Of a DNA stretch of 64,000 nucleotides, positions 41,555-51,139 are shown piece by piece. The notes below the pieces were generated by a model. It was not told the DNA's origin. It worked only from the letters and a program-made list of their open reading frames with translations, and did no database searches. A program made the position numbers and the translations under genes. The stretch's first letter is position 1. Every line of letters begins with the position of its first letter. This DNA comes from Biostraticola tofi (GTDB lineage Bacteria > Pseudomonadota > Gammaproteobacteria > Enterobacterales > Enterobacteriaceae), in the NCBI RefSeq assembly GCF_004343195.1, contig NZ_SMCR01000011.1, forward strand, positions 1 to 64,000, given 5' to 3'.

Positions 41555-42919
41555 TTGATTACGCATATCAGTCCCCTTGGATCAATGGATTTACTGTCGC
41601 AACTTGAAGTGGATATGCTCAAGCGCACCGCAAGCAGCGACCTGTACCGCTTGTTTCGCAACTGTTCGCTGGCGGTACTGAATTCAGGCGCCCAGACCGA
41701 TAGCAGCAAAGAACTGCTGGAACGCTACCAGGAGTTCGATATCAATGTGCTGCGCCGGGAGCGCGGCGTTAAATTGGAACTGGTCAATCCGCCGGAAGAC
41801 GCGTTTGTGGACGGCAAGATCATCCGTTCACTTCAGGCCAACCTGTTTGCAGTGCTGCGGGATATCCTGTTCGTTAACGGCCAGATTGCCAGTGCCGGCC
41901 AGCATCAGCATCTCAATCTGGGCAACTCCAGCCATATCACCAATCTGGTATTCTCGATAATGCGCAATGCCCGTGGCCTGCATGTTGGCGAGGCACCCAA
42001 TATGATCGTCTGCTGGGGAGGCCATTCAATCAATGAAAATGAATATCGCTATGCCCGCGCGGTGGGAAGCCAATTAGGCCTGCGGGAGCTCAATATCTGC
42101 ACCGGTTGCGGGCCGGGCGCCATGGAAGCGCCGATGAAAGGCGCGGCAGTGGGTCATGCTCAGCAGCGCTACCGGGATGGCCGTTTTATCGGCATGACCG
42201 AACCTTCGATTATCGCTGCCGAACCACCAAATCCGCTGGTAAACGAACTGGTCATCATGCCGGATATCGAAAAGCGCCTGGAAGCCTTCGTCCGGATCGG
42301 GCATGGCATTATTATTTTCCCGGGCGGCGTTGGCACCGCGGAAGAGTTCCTCTATTTGCTGGGCATCATGATGGATCCTGAGAATCAGGATCAGGTACTG
42401 CCGCTGATCCTGACCGGCCCCCAGGAAAGCGCCGACTATTTCCGGGTGCTGGACGAATTTATCGTCAGTACGCTGGGTGAACAGGCCCGACGCTATTACA
42501 GCATCATTGTCGATGATGCTGCTGAAGTCGCCCGCAGGATGAAGCTGGCCATGGTAGAGGTGAAAGAAAACCGCCGCGTGTCCGGCGATGCTTACAGTTT
42601 CAACTGGTCTATCCGGATTGCGCCTGATTTGCAGCTGCCGTTTGATCCGACCCATGCCAATATGGCCAACCTGAACCTGCACCGAGATCAGCCGCCCGCG
42701 CAGCTGGCCGCCGCCTTGCGCAAGGCGTTTTCCGGCATTGTAACGGGTAATGTTAAAGAATACGGCATTCACATGATTGAAAAGCAGGGCCCCTACAAAC
42801 TCCATGGTGACCCGGACGTCATGAGCCGTATGGATATTCTGCTGCAGGGGTTTGTCGCCCAGCATCGCATGAAGCTGCCCGGCAGCGCCTATATCCCCTG
42901 CTATGAGATTTGCCGATAA
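41555..42919 (+). CDS. ppnN: pyrimidine/purine nucleotide 5'-monophosphate nucleosidase
   Basis: PpnN (YgdH) hydrolyses nucleoside monophosphates to base and ribose 5-phosphate and is stimulated by (p)ppGpp. I set the start at TTG 41555 because AAGGAG precedes it by 5 nt and the product ([12 protein letters not shown]) is 454 residues, equal to E. coli. The LOG-family catalytic motif PGGVGTAEE is in [19 protein letters not shown]. An N-terminal regulatory domain and the C-terminal [17 protein letters not shown] are conserved. Confidence 0.96.
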   Translation: MITHISPLGSMDLLSQLEVDMLKRTASSDLYRLFRNCSLAVLNSGAQTDSSKELLERYQEFDINVLRRERGVKLELVNPPEDAFVDGKIIRSLQANLFAVLRDILFVNGQIASAGQHQHLNLGNSSHITNLVFSIMRNARGLHVGEAPNMIVCWGGHSINENEYRYARAVGSQLGLRELNICTGCGPGAMEAPMKGAAVGHAQQRYRDGRFIGMTEPSIIAAEPPNPLVNELVIMPDIEKRLEAFVRIGHGIIIFPGGVGTAEEFLYLLGIMMDPENQDQVLPLILTGPQESADYFRVLDEFIVSTLGEQARRYYSIIVDDAAEVARRMKLAMVEVKENRRVSGDAYSFNWSIRIAPDLQLPFDPTHANMANLNLHRDQPPAQLAAALRKAFSGIVTGNVKEYGIHMIEKQGPYKLHGDPDVMSRMDILLQGFVAQHRMKLPGSAYIPCYEICR

Positions 42920-42997
42920 ACCGGCCAGGCAGGCCTTTTTCAGGGGCTGGATTGTGCTGAACCACGGTCCCTGCAATACCAAGGAGGGGCGACCCTG

Positions 42998-43783
42998 ATG
43001 GCAGCGCATTTATTGATAGTGGATGCTTTAAACCTGATAAGGCGCATTCATGCGGTTCAGGGCAGCTCATGTCTGGCAACCTGTGAGCATGCGCTACGTC
43101 AATTGCTCGTGCACAGCGAGCCAACCCACGCGGTTGCTGTCTTTGATGACGATAGCCGTCATGACAGCTGGCGGCACCGGATGCTGCCTTCCTATAAAGC
43201 AGGGCGCTCGCCAATGCCCGACGATTTGCAGGCCCTGCTACCCACAATCCGGTCGGCTTTCGAGCAAGCCGGGGTTGCCTGCTGGCAGGCTAAGGGCTAC
43301 GAAGCAGATGATATTGCCGCCACCCTGGCGAACAAAGTGGCCAGCGCCGGCCACCGGGCCACACTGGTCTCAACCGATAAAGGCTATTGCCAGCTGTTGA
43401 GACCGGGGATCCAGATACGCGACTATTTTCAAAAGCGCTGGCTTGATCAGCCTTTTGTTCTCGGCACCTTCGGTGTAGAACCTCATCTGTTAACGGAATA
43501 TTGGGGTCTAGCTGGCATCAGCGGCAGTAAAATACCCGGGGTTTCCGGCATTGGACCGAAAACGGCGGCCAGCCTGATAAGCCAGGCGGGAACGCTGGAA
43601 AATCTGTATCAGCGTCTTGAGGATATTCCCGAAAAGTGGCGCAAAAAACTTGAATTGCACCGTGAAGCAGCGATCACCAGCCGCAAAGTGTCCACCCTGG
43701 ATACTGCTGCGGTCCTTGAAGGCAATCTTCAGCAATTAAGGCTGCGGCCAACGGCCGGCGGGATCCATTCCCCCCTGCCCTAA
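42998..43783 (+). CDS. xni: flap endonuclease Xni (ExoIX)
   Basis: Xni is a 5' nuclease-fold protein related to the N-terminal domain of DNA polymerase I and acts on DNA flaps. The 261 residues include [50 protein letters not shown] and the helix-hairpin-helix [16 protein letters not shown]. coli Xni has 251; the extra residues are at the C-terminus. Confidence 0.95.
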   Translation: MAAHLLIVDALNLIRRIHAVQGSSCLATCEHALRQLLVHSEPTHAVAVFDDDSRHDSWRHRMLPSYKAGRSPMPDDLQALLPTIRSAFEQAGVACWQAKGYEADDIAATLANKVASAGHRATLVSTDKGYCQLLRPGIQIRDYFQKRWLDQPFVLGTFGVEPHLLTEYWGLAGISGSKIPGVSGIGPKTAASLISQAGTLENLYQRLEDIPEKWRKKLELHREAAITSRKVSTLDTAAVLEGNLQQLRLRPTAGGIHSPLP

Positions 43784-43841
43784 TGGCTGGCATTACGCAA
43801 AAACGGTGCTGTTCATTGATTATCGATACGAGGGCATCACT

Positions 43842-45896
43842 ATGAACATACATGATAAACACCCCTGCCAAGGTGCTGCTGGGGCATCTCACCCGCTGAC
43901 TCCACCTGCAAGGGAAACGGCACTGGCGGCAGGCCTGGTTGATGCCAAAAATGTCCAGCTGCGGGTTGACCAGATGACGCTGGCAGAACAAATCGGTCAG
44001 AAAATCATGATTGATGCCCGCTATTTTAATGACAACGAAGACGCGAAGTGCTTTCCGGACATGACCGAGCTGCCGGCCTCACTGAAAGCTGCGATCAGCA
44101 GGCTGCACCTGGGCGGTTTTATCCTGTTTTCCAATAATCTGGTCAGCACATCGCAGATCCAGGCGCTGACCCGTGAACTTGCTGAACTCGGCAGTGACAA
44201 TGGCTATCGGTTGTTTATCGCTACTGATAACGAAGGAGGCAATGTCTTCCGTCTGCCCCGCGGTGAGTACCGTGCCTTCCCCGGCAATATGGCGCTGGGT
44301 GCGATTGCCGATGAAGCAACGGCAAAACGGTTGGCCTTTGCCCAGGGCCAGTGCATGGGCGAAGATTTGCTCTCTCTTGGTATCAATACCAATTTCGCGC
44401 CGGTGGCGGACGTCAACAGCAACCAGTCCAATCCGGTCATCAATGTGCGCTCCTATGGCGACAGCCCGGAACAAGTCGGCATATTGGCGAAGGAAACCGC
44501 CAGCGGGCTGGCAAACGCTGGGGTTATTGCATCGCTCAAGCATTTTCCCGGTCATGGCGATACCCATATCGATTCCCACTTCGGCCTGCCGCAGGTAACA
44601 CGCAGCCGCGAAGAAGCTGAAGCCATTGATCTGTTGCCTTTCAGGAAAGCCTTAGCGCAATCGACAGGCAGCCGCCAGGTTCCGATGATCATGACCGCCC
44701 ATATACAATATGCCGCCCTTGATGACACCAAGATAACCAACAGCCAGGGCAAGCACGTGGTGGTGCCCGCCACCATGTCCAGAAAGATTCAGACCGATCT
44801 CCTGCGTCACGAGATGGGTTTTGACGGCGTTACCATCACCGATGCCCTGGATATGAAGGCAATAAGTAACAACTTCACCCATGAGCAGGTTATCGAATAT
44901 GTGTTTAACGCCGGCGTTGATATCGCGCTGATGCCCATAAACATCTATTCCCAGAGCGATATTGATCGGCTGGAATCGCTTATCGATCTGGTCATCAAAA
45001 AAGTTGAATCAGGGGCCATCGACAGGAAAGAAATAACAGAGTCTGCAAGGCGAATTATTGAACTCAAGCTCCGCTACAATCTGACTGCTGAGTCCATAGC
45101 GGCTTCTGAAGCGTCAACTATCGCTGCCGCTTCAACGGAGTTTGCTCAGTCTATCTCCTCGACTCATGCTGCTTCTGCCACAGCCAATGTTAACGGGCTG
45201 CAAATGTCAGCGGCATCCAGATTAGAAAATGCCAAAGCCATTGAAATAGACATCGCCCGGCAATCAATTACGCTGCTGAAAAATGCTGATTCAATCATCC
45301 CCCTGTATGACAAAAATCAGAAAATCTTTATCGCCATGCCTTGGCAAGAGCAAGGCGAAGCGATGAAAAGCACCTTTAAAGCAGAAGGCTTTCTGGCGAT
45401 AGACAGTGTGAAAACCGGGGAACTTTCATGGCAGGATTTATGCAAACATCTGGATGATTGCGATGTGCTTATCGTCGGCAGCATGTCCACCGCAGTCTCA
45501 CCGGTAGAGAAAGACGGCGTGGTAAAAGAATTCCCGCCAGAGGTAAGTCTTAATCCACCTGGGGACCCCACTTCATCAGACTACCTGCTGCACGTGATGC
45601 GTTACGCTAAACGACAGCATAAAAAGCTTATACATATTACGCTGAGGGCCCCGTATGACGTCATTAATTACGACGATATCGCCGATGGCATATTGGCTAC
45701 CTATTCCTACTACGGCGTTGAGAATGGCATTAGAAAAGGCGTCTCGCTGAATGCAGTCGCTGAGATCATTACCGGTAAAACCGCCTCCACAGGCGTATTA
45801 CCGGTCAATATCCATAACTTGGACAGTCAGGGCAACCCGACAGAACTGAAATACCCTCGGGGCTTTCGCACCGACAGCAGAAACATAAACGCCTGA
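43842..45896 (+). CDS. family 3 glycoside hydrolase (beta-N-acetylhexosaminidase-like), two-domain
   Basis: The 684-residue protein begins at ATG 43842 behind CGAGGG and has no visible signal peptide, so it is probably cytoplasmic. The GH3 barrel (about 40-410) has DNEGG (129-133), the NagZ-type loop KHFPGHGDTHIDSH (233-246) with the His of the acid/base dyad, and the nucleophile Asp334 in TITDALDMKA. These favour N-acetylhexosaminidase activity. An Ala/Ser/Thr-rich linker (about 417-465) leads to a GH3 C-terminal domain (about 470-684), absent from the short Gram-negative NagZ. It occupies the place of the E. coli fucose operon between xni and rlmM. The substrate is unknown. Confidence 0.85.
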   Translation: MNIHDKHPCQGAAGASHPLTPPARETALAAGLVDAKNVQLRVDQMTLAEQIGQKIMIDARYFNDNEDAKCFPDMTELPASLKAAISRLHLGGFILFSNNLVSTSQIQALTRELAELGSDNGYRLFIATDNEGGNVFRLPRGEYRAFPGNMALGAIADEATAKRLAFAQGQCMGEDLLSLGINTNFAPVADVNSNQSNPVINVRSYGDSPEQVGILAKETASGLANAGVIASLKHFPGHGDTHIDSHFGLPQVTRSREEAEAIDLLPFRKALAQSTGSRQVPMIMTAHIQYAALDDTKITNSQGKHVVVPATMSRKIQTDLLRHEMGFDGVTITDALDMKAISNNFTHEQVIEYVFNAGVDIALMPINIYSQSDIDRLESLIDLVIKKVESGAIDRKEITESARRIIELKLRYNLTAESIAASEASTIAAASTEFAQSISSTHAASATANVNGLQMSAASRLENAKAIEIDIARQSITLLKNADSIIPLYDKNQKIFIAMPWQEQGEAMKSTFKAEGFLAIDSVKTGELSWQDLCKHLDDCDVLIVGSMSTAVSPVEKDGVVKEFPPEVSLNPPGDPTSSDYLLHVMRYAKRQHKKLIHITLRAPYDVINYDDIADGILATYSYYGVENGIRKGVSLNAVAEIITGKTASTGVLPVNIHNLDSQGNPTELKYPRGFRTDSRNINA

Positions 45897-45910
45897 AAGG
45901 CAACCTCTCA

Positions 45911-45941
45911 CGCTGCGGGGAATGACCCGCAGCGAATTTAT
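45911..45941 (+). terminator. hairpin after the GH3 gene
   Basis: A perfect 9-bp stem, CGCTGCGGG with CCCGCAGCG, and a 6-nt loop are followed by AATTTAT. It lies between the convergent GH3 gene and rlmM. Confidence 0.7.
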
Positions 45942-45998
45942 AACAACAGCCACCCAGTTCAGCGCAGGGGAGATGATTAACTGCCCATATGATGCTGG

Positions 45999-47099
45999 TT
46001 ATCGTTCGTCCCGGCGTCCCGGCACCGCACTCCAGAAACGGCGGACATGGACCGTCACTTCTTCCCGGTCATGATACAGCTGCCGGGCATGGATTTCTGA
46101 ATGAACATGGTTTTCTTTCAGTTGCTCTCGCAAAAGAGTGAGGTTCTGGCTGACTTCTTCATAGCGTTTTTTCATCGGCAGTTTCAGATTGAAAATAGCT
46201 TCACGACACCAGCCCTTTACCATCCAGTCCGCCACCAGCTGCGCGACACGGGCCGGCTTTTCAACCATATCGCACACCAGCCAATACACATTATTACGTG
46301 GCGGTTCAAAGCGAAAACCGTCAGCCCGGTGATGGATCACCTGCCCTGTCGCCATCAGGCTCTCCGCCATGGTGCCATTATCCACCGCATGTACCATCAT
46401 GCTGCGTTTCACCAGCTGATAAGTCCAGCCGCCAGGACAGGCGCCAAGGTCAACCGCATACATACCGCTACCCAGACGCTCATCCCATTCATCGGCTGGA
46501 ATGAATACATGAAACGCCTCTTCCAGCTTGAGCGTGGAACGGCTGGGCGCATCCGAAGGGAACTTCAGCCGCGGGATCCCCATATAAAACGGCGAGTTGT
46601 TATTGCTGTAAGAATATCCGACATAGCAGCAGCCTGGAGCAATAAAAAACACGTGGATAACCGGCCGAAAGGGTTTTTCCTGTCCCAGCAGGATCTTTTG
46701 CTTACGCAGCGCACCGCGCAGCGGTACGGTGAACTTACGGCAGAACTTCATCAGTTCTTTGCTTTCATTGGTATCGGGCACTTCGACCCGCAGGTCGCCG
46801 GCGCCTTCAATCGCTCCCGTCAGCATACCGACGATCGGCGTAATTCGATCCTCAGACGGTAAATCGCGCAGCAACTCACCGGTCAGGATCATCTGCCGGG
46901 CAAAAATCAGCGAGCTGAATGGCAGGTCCCGCAAAAGCTGTTCAGCTTCGTTATGCTGATAGCATTCAAATATCACATAGCCGCTATTGTCCTTGACCCG
47001 TGAAAAACCAAACACATTATGTGCAGCGGCTTTTTCAGTGATTTCGGCCGCACACTCTTTCTCGAATCCCGGGCGGCAATACACTATAATTTTATTCAT
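45999..47099 (-). CDS. rlmM: 23S rRNA 2'-O-ribose C2498 methyltransferase
   Basis: RlmM methylates C2498 at the peptidyl transferase centre. The 366 residues equal E. coli RlmM. It has an N-terminal THUMP-like domain and a Rossmann methyltransferase domain with [18 protein letters not shown] for S-adenosylmethionine. The catalytic region [13 protein letters not shown] and the final [10 protein letters not shown] are conserved. It overlaps ygdD by 8 bp. Confidence 0.97.
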   Translation of the reverse strand: MNKIIVYCRPGFEKECAAEITEKAAAHNVFGFSRVKDNSGYVIFECYQHNEAEQLLRDLPFSSLIFARQMILTGELLRDLPSEDRITPIVGMLTGAIEGAGDLRVEVPDTNESKELMKFCRKFTVPLRGALRKQKILLGQEKPFRPVIHVFFIAPGCCYVGYSYSNNNSPFYMGIPRLKFPSDAPSRSTLKLEEAFHVFIPADEWDERLGSGMYAVDLGACPGGWTYQLVKRSMMVHAVDNGTMAESLMATGQVIHHRADGFRFEPPRNNVYWLVCDMVEKPARVAQLVADWMVKGWCREAIFNLKLPMKKRYEEVSQNLTLLREQLKENHVHSEIHARQLYHDREEVTVHVRRFWSAVPGRRDER

Positions 47100-47487
47100 G
47101 GCGACTGGCCTTTTTATGCAGACGCAACGCGCCGATTAATATCAATATCCATCCGGCCAAAAAGCACAGACCGCCCAATGGCGTGACGTATACCCAAAGC
47201 CGCAGATGCGTAAGCGCCAGGCAATACAGGCTGCCGCTGAACAGCACAATGCCAAGCGCCAGCAGTACCCCGCTCCAGTAAAACCACAGGCTGGGGCTGC
47301 GTAGGGTTGCCACGCCCAGCGCCAGCACCGCCAAGGTATGGAAAGACTGGTATTCAAGGCCGGTGCGAAGCCAGGCCATTTCGGTGCCTCCCAAAGAAGC
47401 GCTCAGGACATGGGCGCCAACGGCTCCCAATGCCACATATATCAAGCCGCTAAGGGCGGCAAACACCAACATTGCGCGACTTCGCAT
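47092..47487 (-). CDS. ygdD: DUF423 membrane protein YgdD
   Basis: The 131 residues contain four hydrophobic segments and the family features [36 protein letters not shown] and [10 protein letters not shown]. It is an inner-membrane protein of unknown function. It is cotranscribed with rlmM (8-bp overlap) and follows gcvA at 39 bp, an arrangement also found in E. coli. Confidence 0.94.
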   Translation of the reverse strand: MRSRAMLVFAALSGLIYVALGAVGAHVLSASLGGTEMAWLRTGLEYQSFHTLAVLALGVATLRSPSLWFYWSGVLLALGIVLFSGSLYCLALTHLRLWVYVTPLGGLCFLAGWILILIGALRLHKKASRHE

Positions 47488-47526
47488 TTAACTCATCCCG
47501 ATTTTCAACTGCGTATATGGATAGGA

Positions 47527-48465
47527 TCATCCGGTAATATGTTGATCGCCATTGTTATAACGGTAGCGAAATTTTTCCTGTTCACTGGCAGCCCGCGCCA
47601 GTATCCATTGACGAAAAGCGGCTATTTTACCGACTTCAGCCTGGCTGTCATGACAAACCAGATAAAAAGCATTCTTACTGACTAATACATCATTAAACGG
47701 ACAGGCCAGCCTGCCGGCCTCGATTTCGGTCTGCGCCATCACATTATTGGCCAGTGCAACCCCTTGCCCATGAATAGCGGCCTGCAATACCATCGCACTA
47801 TGGCTGAAGATCGGTCCCTGCTGAACGTTGATATGATTTAGCCCAAGCTGACGGGTATAGGCCAGCCAATCTCGCCTGGAGGCATCATGCAGCAGCGTAT
47901 GACGTGAAAGATCTGCCGGTGTTTTCAGCGGATTGGCACCATTAAGCAACGATGGTGAACACACAGGCAGCAGATACTCCGCATATAATTTCTCCACCCG
48001 AAGCCCCGGCCAGTTACCGCGTCCATAAAATATGGCCACATCGACATCATCACCCAGCTTTTCCTCTTCCCGATCAACCGCCTGGATTAATACATCAATC
48101 CCCGGCCATGCCGCATTAAAGCTGGACAGGCGCGGCACCAGCCAATGGATGGCAAAACTGGGCAACAAGCTTACGGTAAGCGCGCCTTTGGCACTGCGCG
48201 ATTGCAGCTTGCGGGTAGCCTCGCCCAAGGCCTGGAAAATCTCTTTTATATCCAGATAGTAGCTTTGCCCTTCTTCACTCAGCAGCAAAGAACGATTGCG
48301 GCGGCGAAACAGCTTAAGTCCCAGAAAATCTTCCAGCGACTTGATCTGGTGGCTAACGGCCGCCTGGGTAACAAACAGTTCTTCTGCAGCCTTGGTAAAA
48401 CTTAAATGCCGTGCAGCGGCATCGAACACCCGTAGCGCATTCAGTGGAGGTAGTCGTTTGGACAT
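47527..48465 (-). CDS. gcvA: LysR-type regulator GcvA
   Basis: GcvA activates the glycine cleavage operon and gcvB when glycine is high and represses without it. The 312 residues have an N-terminal helix-turn-helix (LSFTKAAEELFVTQAAVSHQI in two parts, about 20-42) and a periplasmic-binding-like effector domain (about 95-300). It is nearly identical to E. coli GcvA (305) in the first 90 residues. It is divergent from the GcvB RNA, which it controls. Confidence 0.97.
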   Translation of the reverse strand: MSKRLPPLNALRVFDAAARHLSFTKAAEELFVTQAAVSHQIKSLEDFLGLKLFRRRNRSLLLSEEGQSYYLDIKEIFQALGEATRKLQSRSAKGALTVSLLPSFAIHWLVPRLSSFNAAWPGIDVLIQAVDREEEKLGDDVDVAIFYGRGNWPGLRVEKLYAEYLLPVCSPSLLNGANPLKTPADLSRHTLLHDASRRDWLAYTRQLGLNHINVQQGPIFSHSAMVLQAAIHGQGVALANNVMAQTEIEAGRLACPFNDVLVSKNAFYLVCHDSQAEVGKIAAFRQWILARAASEQEKFRYRYNNGDQHITG

Positions 48466-48543
48466 GTGTAGGGCACTTTTATCAACCGATGGGTAATAAA
48501 GTAGGCACGGATGCGTAATCTATTAGTTTTTTTTATCCGAGCC

Positions 48544-48587
48544 ATTATAAATTGTCCATTGAGGTTGCACCAGCAAATACCTATAGT
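48544..48587. promoter_or_regulatory. divergent gcvA/gcvB promoter region
   Basis: For gcvB (+), -35 TTGAGG (48559-48564), a 17-bp spacer and -10 TATAGT (48582-48587) place the RNA start near 48593. For gcvA (-), a perfect TATAAT (minus strand of 48544-48549) sits back to back with it. CTAAT, the core of known GcvA sites, occurs nearby on the minus strand (about 48518-48523). Confidence 0.65.
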
Positions 48588-48592
48588 TGCAA

Positions 48593-48793
48593 CGCTCATT
48601 GGCCGGAACGAAAAGTGGATTGGAGTTTATTGTTCTGAGACGCTTTTGGTCTGTGAGGTGATGTTGTGTCTACACATTTTGACTTGAATTTCAGGTCAGT
48701 AGCCTGGCTACACTACCTTGTTGTTATTTACTGAACATTTCTCTGTCTGTCCATAGTGAATATGTAGCACCGCAATAAGCGGTGCTTTTTTTT
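48593..48793 (+). ncRNA. gcvB: GcvB small RNA
   Basis: GcvB is an Hfq-dependent RNA that represses many amino-acid and peptide transport mRNAs. The 5' part has GCCGGAACGAAAAGT as in E. coli. The G/U-rich seed core GATGTTGTGT (about 48660-48669) is followed by hairpin GTAGCC/GGCTAC, the conserved segment CTGTCTGTCCATAGTGA and the terminator AGCACCGC/GCGGTGCT with eight T (48766-48793). The seed region is shorter than in E. coli, lacking the downstream TTGTTGTGTTTG. It starts divergently from gcvA. Confidence 0.95.
48766..48793 (+). terminator. GcvB terminator
   Basis: A perfect 8-bp stem AGCACCGC/GCGGTGCT with loop AATAA is followed by a run of T; it also serves as the Hfq-binding 3' end. Confidence 0.95.
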
Positions 48794-48860
48794 GCCTGCA
48801 CAGCCGATAGATCCAATACCCATACTCGCTCGTCCGTCAGCTTCGATGAATTTTCGAGGA

Positions 48861-49082
48861 TTATGGCGCTTCCATCAGTTCTTTAACGTCTGCGCGGTTA
48901 ATCTGTTGCTCGGTGCCACTGGCATCCTTATAGCTTATCATGCCAGTTTCATCATCGACCTGAGGCTTGCCACCGGTAACAATGGTCCGGCCATCATTGG
49001 TATGCATCACATAGTTACTTGAACAGGCACTCAAGGAAATGGCCAGTACAAAGCCAGTTATTAATGCGGCGGTCTTCTTCAT
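48861..49082 (-). CDS. ygdI: YgdI/YgdR family lipoprotein
   Basis: The 73-residue lipoprotein has a signal with lipobox ISLSAC (Cys20) and a small DUF903 domain, SSNYVMHTNDGRTIVTGGKP to DDETGMISYKDASG. The function is unknown. The position between gcvB and csdA is that of E. coli ygdI. The start follows AAGGAGTG. Confidence 0.93.
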   Translation of the reverse strand: MKKTAALITGFVLAISLSACSSNYVMHTNDGRTIVTGGKPQVDDETGMISYKDASGTEQQINRADVKELMEAP

Positions 49083-49264
49083 GATTCACTCCTTGCCGAA
49101 TAAAACGGTATAATTTTCCAATGTAATCAGGTGCATTTATGGACCTAATGGATACTAGCTTAGCAAGCTATAGTAAATTTTCCAGGAATAGGCACGAAAT
49201 CCGGTCTTAGATCGGTGATAAATGGTGATAATGAGAAAGTTCTGTAGCGGTTCAGAGGTGCAGT

Positions 49265-50470
49265 ATGGGTAATTTTGATTCCGCCGCTTTTCGGCGACAC
49301 TTTCCGGCAATATGTCCGGAAGTGGTGTATCTGGACAGTGCTGCCACGGCGTTAAAGCCGACGGCAGTGATAGAGGCGACGGACGATTTTTATCGCCATC
49401 ACAGCGGCAGCGTACACCGCAGTCAGTATCGCGGAGCGACGGTGTTGACCACCCGCTATGAACAGGCTCGGCAACATGTCGCCACCTGGCTTAACGCGCC
49501 GGTAGCGTCTGATATCGTGTGGACGAGGGGCACGACTGAATCACTTAATCTGGTAGCGCAGAGTTATGCGCGCAACCGATTACAGGCGGGCGACGAAATC
49601 CTGGTCAGCGAAACTGAACATCATGCCAATTTGATCCCTTGGCTGATGGTGGCGCGTCAGACCGGCGCCAGGGTAATCAAATGGCCGCTGGGAAAAAATT
49701 TTTTGCCCGATATGTCGGCGCTGCCCGGTTTGATGAATGCCCATACCCGTATCCTGGCGCTCAGCCAGATGTCCAATGTCACCGGTGCCAGCCCCGATAT
49801 CGCCGCGGTCGCTGCCATAGCTCACGATTTTGGGGCCGTAGTGGCAGTGGATGGCGCTCAGGGAGCGGTGCACCACCGGACTGACCTGCAGCAATTGGAT
49901 ATCGATTTTTATGCTTTCTCCGCGCATAAGCTGTACGGCCCGACCGGCATCGGCATGTTGTATGGCAAGACAGCACTACTGGCTGAAATGGAGCCCTGGC
50001 AAGGTGGCGGCAAAATGCTGAGCTCGGCATCGTTTGATGGATTTGTTCCCAGTGCCGTTCCCCAGCGGTTTGAGGCCGGCACGCCGAATATTGCCGGGGT
50101 GATCGGTCTGGATGCCGCGCTGGCGTGGTGGCGACAGCAGGATTGCAACGGCGCAATACGCTACACTACGGCGCTGGCCGATAAAGCAGAGCGGCAGTTA
50201 GCGCAATTGCCGGGTTTTCGCTCATTCCGCGCCAAGGACTCCACTTTATTGTCATTTGAGTTTGATGGCGTTCACCATCAGGATATGGCTGCCATTCTTT
50301 CTCAAATGGGCATAGCGCTGCGGGCTGGCCAGCACTGCGCCCAGCCGCTGATGGCGGCCCTGGGCATCAGCGGCACGCTCAGGGCCTCTTTCGCCCCTTA
50401 TAACACTCCAGAAGATGTGGACAGGTTAATAACGGCGGTAAAAAAAGCATTGTCGCTGTTAACCGATTGA
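49265..50470 (+). CDS. csdA: cysteine desulfurase CsdA
   Basis: CsdA is a group II PLP cysteine desulfurase that makes persulfide sulfur for the CsdE/TcdA pathway. The 401 residues equal E. coli CsdA. The PLP Lys is in FSAHKLYGPTGIG and the persulfide Cys in LRAGQHCAQPL; VHRSQ and GTTESLNLVA are family blocks. csdE follows after 64 bp. Confidence 0.97.
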   Translation: MGNFDSAAFRRHFPAICPEVVYLDSAATALKPTAVIEATDDFYRHHSGSVHRSQYRGATVLTTRYEQARQHVATWLNAPVASDIVWTRGTTESLNLVAQSYARNRLQAGDEILVSETEHHANLIPWLMVARQTGARVIKWPLGKNFLPDMSALPGLMNAHTRILALSQMSNVTGASPDIAAVAAIAHDFGAVVAVDGAQGAVHHRTDLQQLDIDFYAFSAHKLYGPTGIGMLYGKTALLAEMEPWQGGGKMLSSASFDGFVPSAVPQRFEAGTPNIAGVIGLDAALAWWRQQDCNGAIRYTTALADKAERQLAQLPGFRSFRAKDSTLLSFEFDGVHHQDMAAILSQMGIALRAGQHCAQPLMAALGISGTLRASFAPYNTPEDVDRLITAVKKALSLLTD

Positions 50471-50534
50471 CGCTACGCATTCCGACTTGAAACGCAAAAA
50501 CAATGGATTTAGCCTTCATTAGTGGGGAATAAAG

Positions 50535-50981
50535 ATGGATTTAACTGCCTCAGACCTGCATCCCTTTGGCTCGGAGATCAGCGAAGAAACCCTGGCACGC
50601 CGTTTCGCCGACTGCCGGCAGTGGGAGGATCGACTTCGTCAGGTGATCTTGCTGGCAAAAGCGCTACCGGCCCTGCCCCCATCGTTAAAATCCGCTGAAA
50701 ACCTGCTGTCAGGATGCGAAAGTCGGGTATGGCTGGGTCATCGCCAGCTGGCCGATGGTAGCCTGCATTTTTATGCTGACAGCGAGGGGCGCATCGTCAA
50801 GGGCCTATTGGCTATCGTATTAACGCATATTGAAGCGAAAAAGCCGACCGATCCCGTTCTGCAATCGCCACTGGCTTTATTTGACCGATTGGGGCTCAGG
50901 GAGGAGTTGAGCGTCAGCCGCGCCGATGGGCTCCAGGCTATTGCCTGCCGGATAAAGGCCATTGCCGCCGGCTATGGCTGA
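50535..50981 (+). CDS. csdE: sulfur acceptor protein CsdE
   Basis: CsdE takes sulfur from CsdA at Cys61 (LSGCESRVW), as in the SufE family, and is linked to TcdA. The 148 residues match E. coli CsdE (147). The convergent tcdA on the other side completes the same pathway. Confidence 0.96.
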   Translation: MDLTASDLHPFGSEISEETLARRFADCRQWEDRLRQVILLAKALPALPPSLKSAENLLSGCESRVWLGHRQLADGSLHFYADSEGRIVKGLLAIVLTHIEAKKPTDPVLQSPLALFDRLGLREELSVSRADGLQAIACRIKAIAAGYG

Positions 50982-50995
50982 ACCCGTCAGCCTAT

Positions 50996-51081
50996 CGCCC
51001 GGTTCAACTGAATATGTCAGTCAGGATAACGCCCAGTTCAACTGAACATGTCAGTCAGGATATCGCCCAGTTCAACTGAAC
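50996..51081. repeat. 34-bp tandem repeat downstream of csdE
   Basis: Two full 34-bp units (50996-51029 and 51030-51063) and an 18-bp partial third (51064-51081) follow head to tail, differing at few positions. Each unit contains CGCCC then GTTCAACTGAA, and units 2 and 3 carry AGTTCA-AC-TGAACT (the third cut after TGAAC-T), an inverted repeat. It lies in the csdE-tcdA gap before the terminator. Confidence 0.92.
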
Positions 51082-51102
51082 TCGCTGCTTTTCGCCAGCA
51101 AC

Positions 51103-51128
51103 AAGCCTTCATCTGCTGAAGGCTTTTT
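51103..51128 (+). terminator. intrinsic terminator after csdE
   Basis: An 8-bp stem, AAGCCTTC with GAAGGCTT, and a 7-nt loop lead into TTTTT on the plus strand. Confidence 0.88.
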
Positions 51129-51139
51129 ATTGAGAACTG

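Noticed and set aside
42074-43009. 311-codon minus-strand frame
   Set aside because: It is antisense to ppnN and the ppnN-xni gap; no domain or ribosome site.
50996-51081. Possible CRISPR array
   Set aside because: The 34-bp units are directly adjacent with no unique spacers, and no cas gene is nearby.
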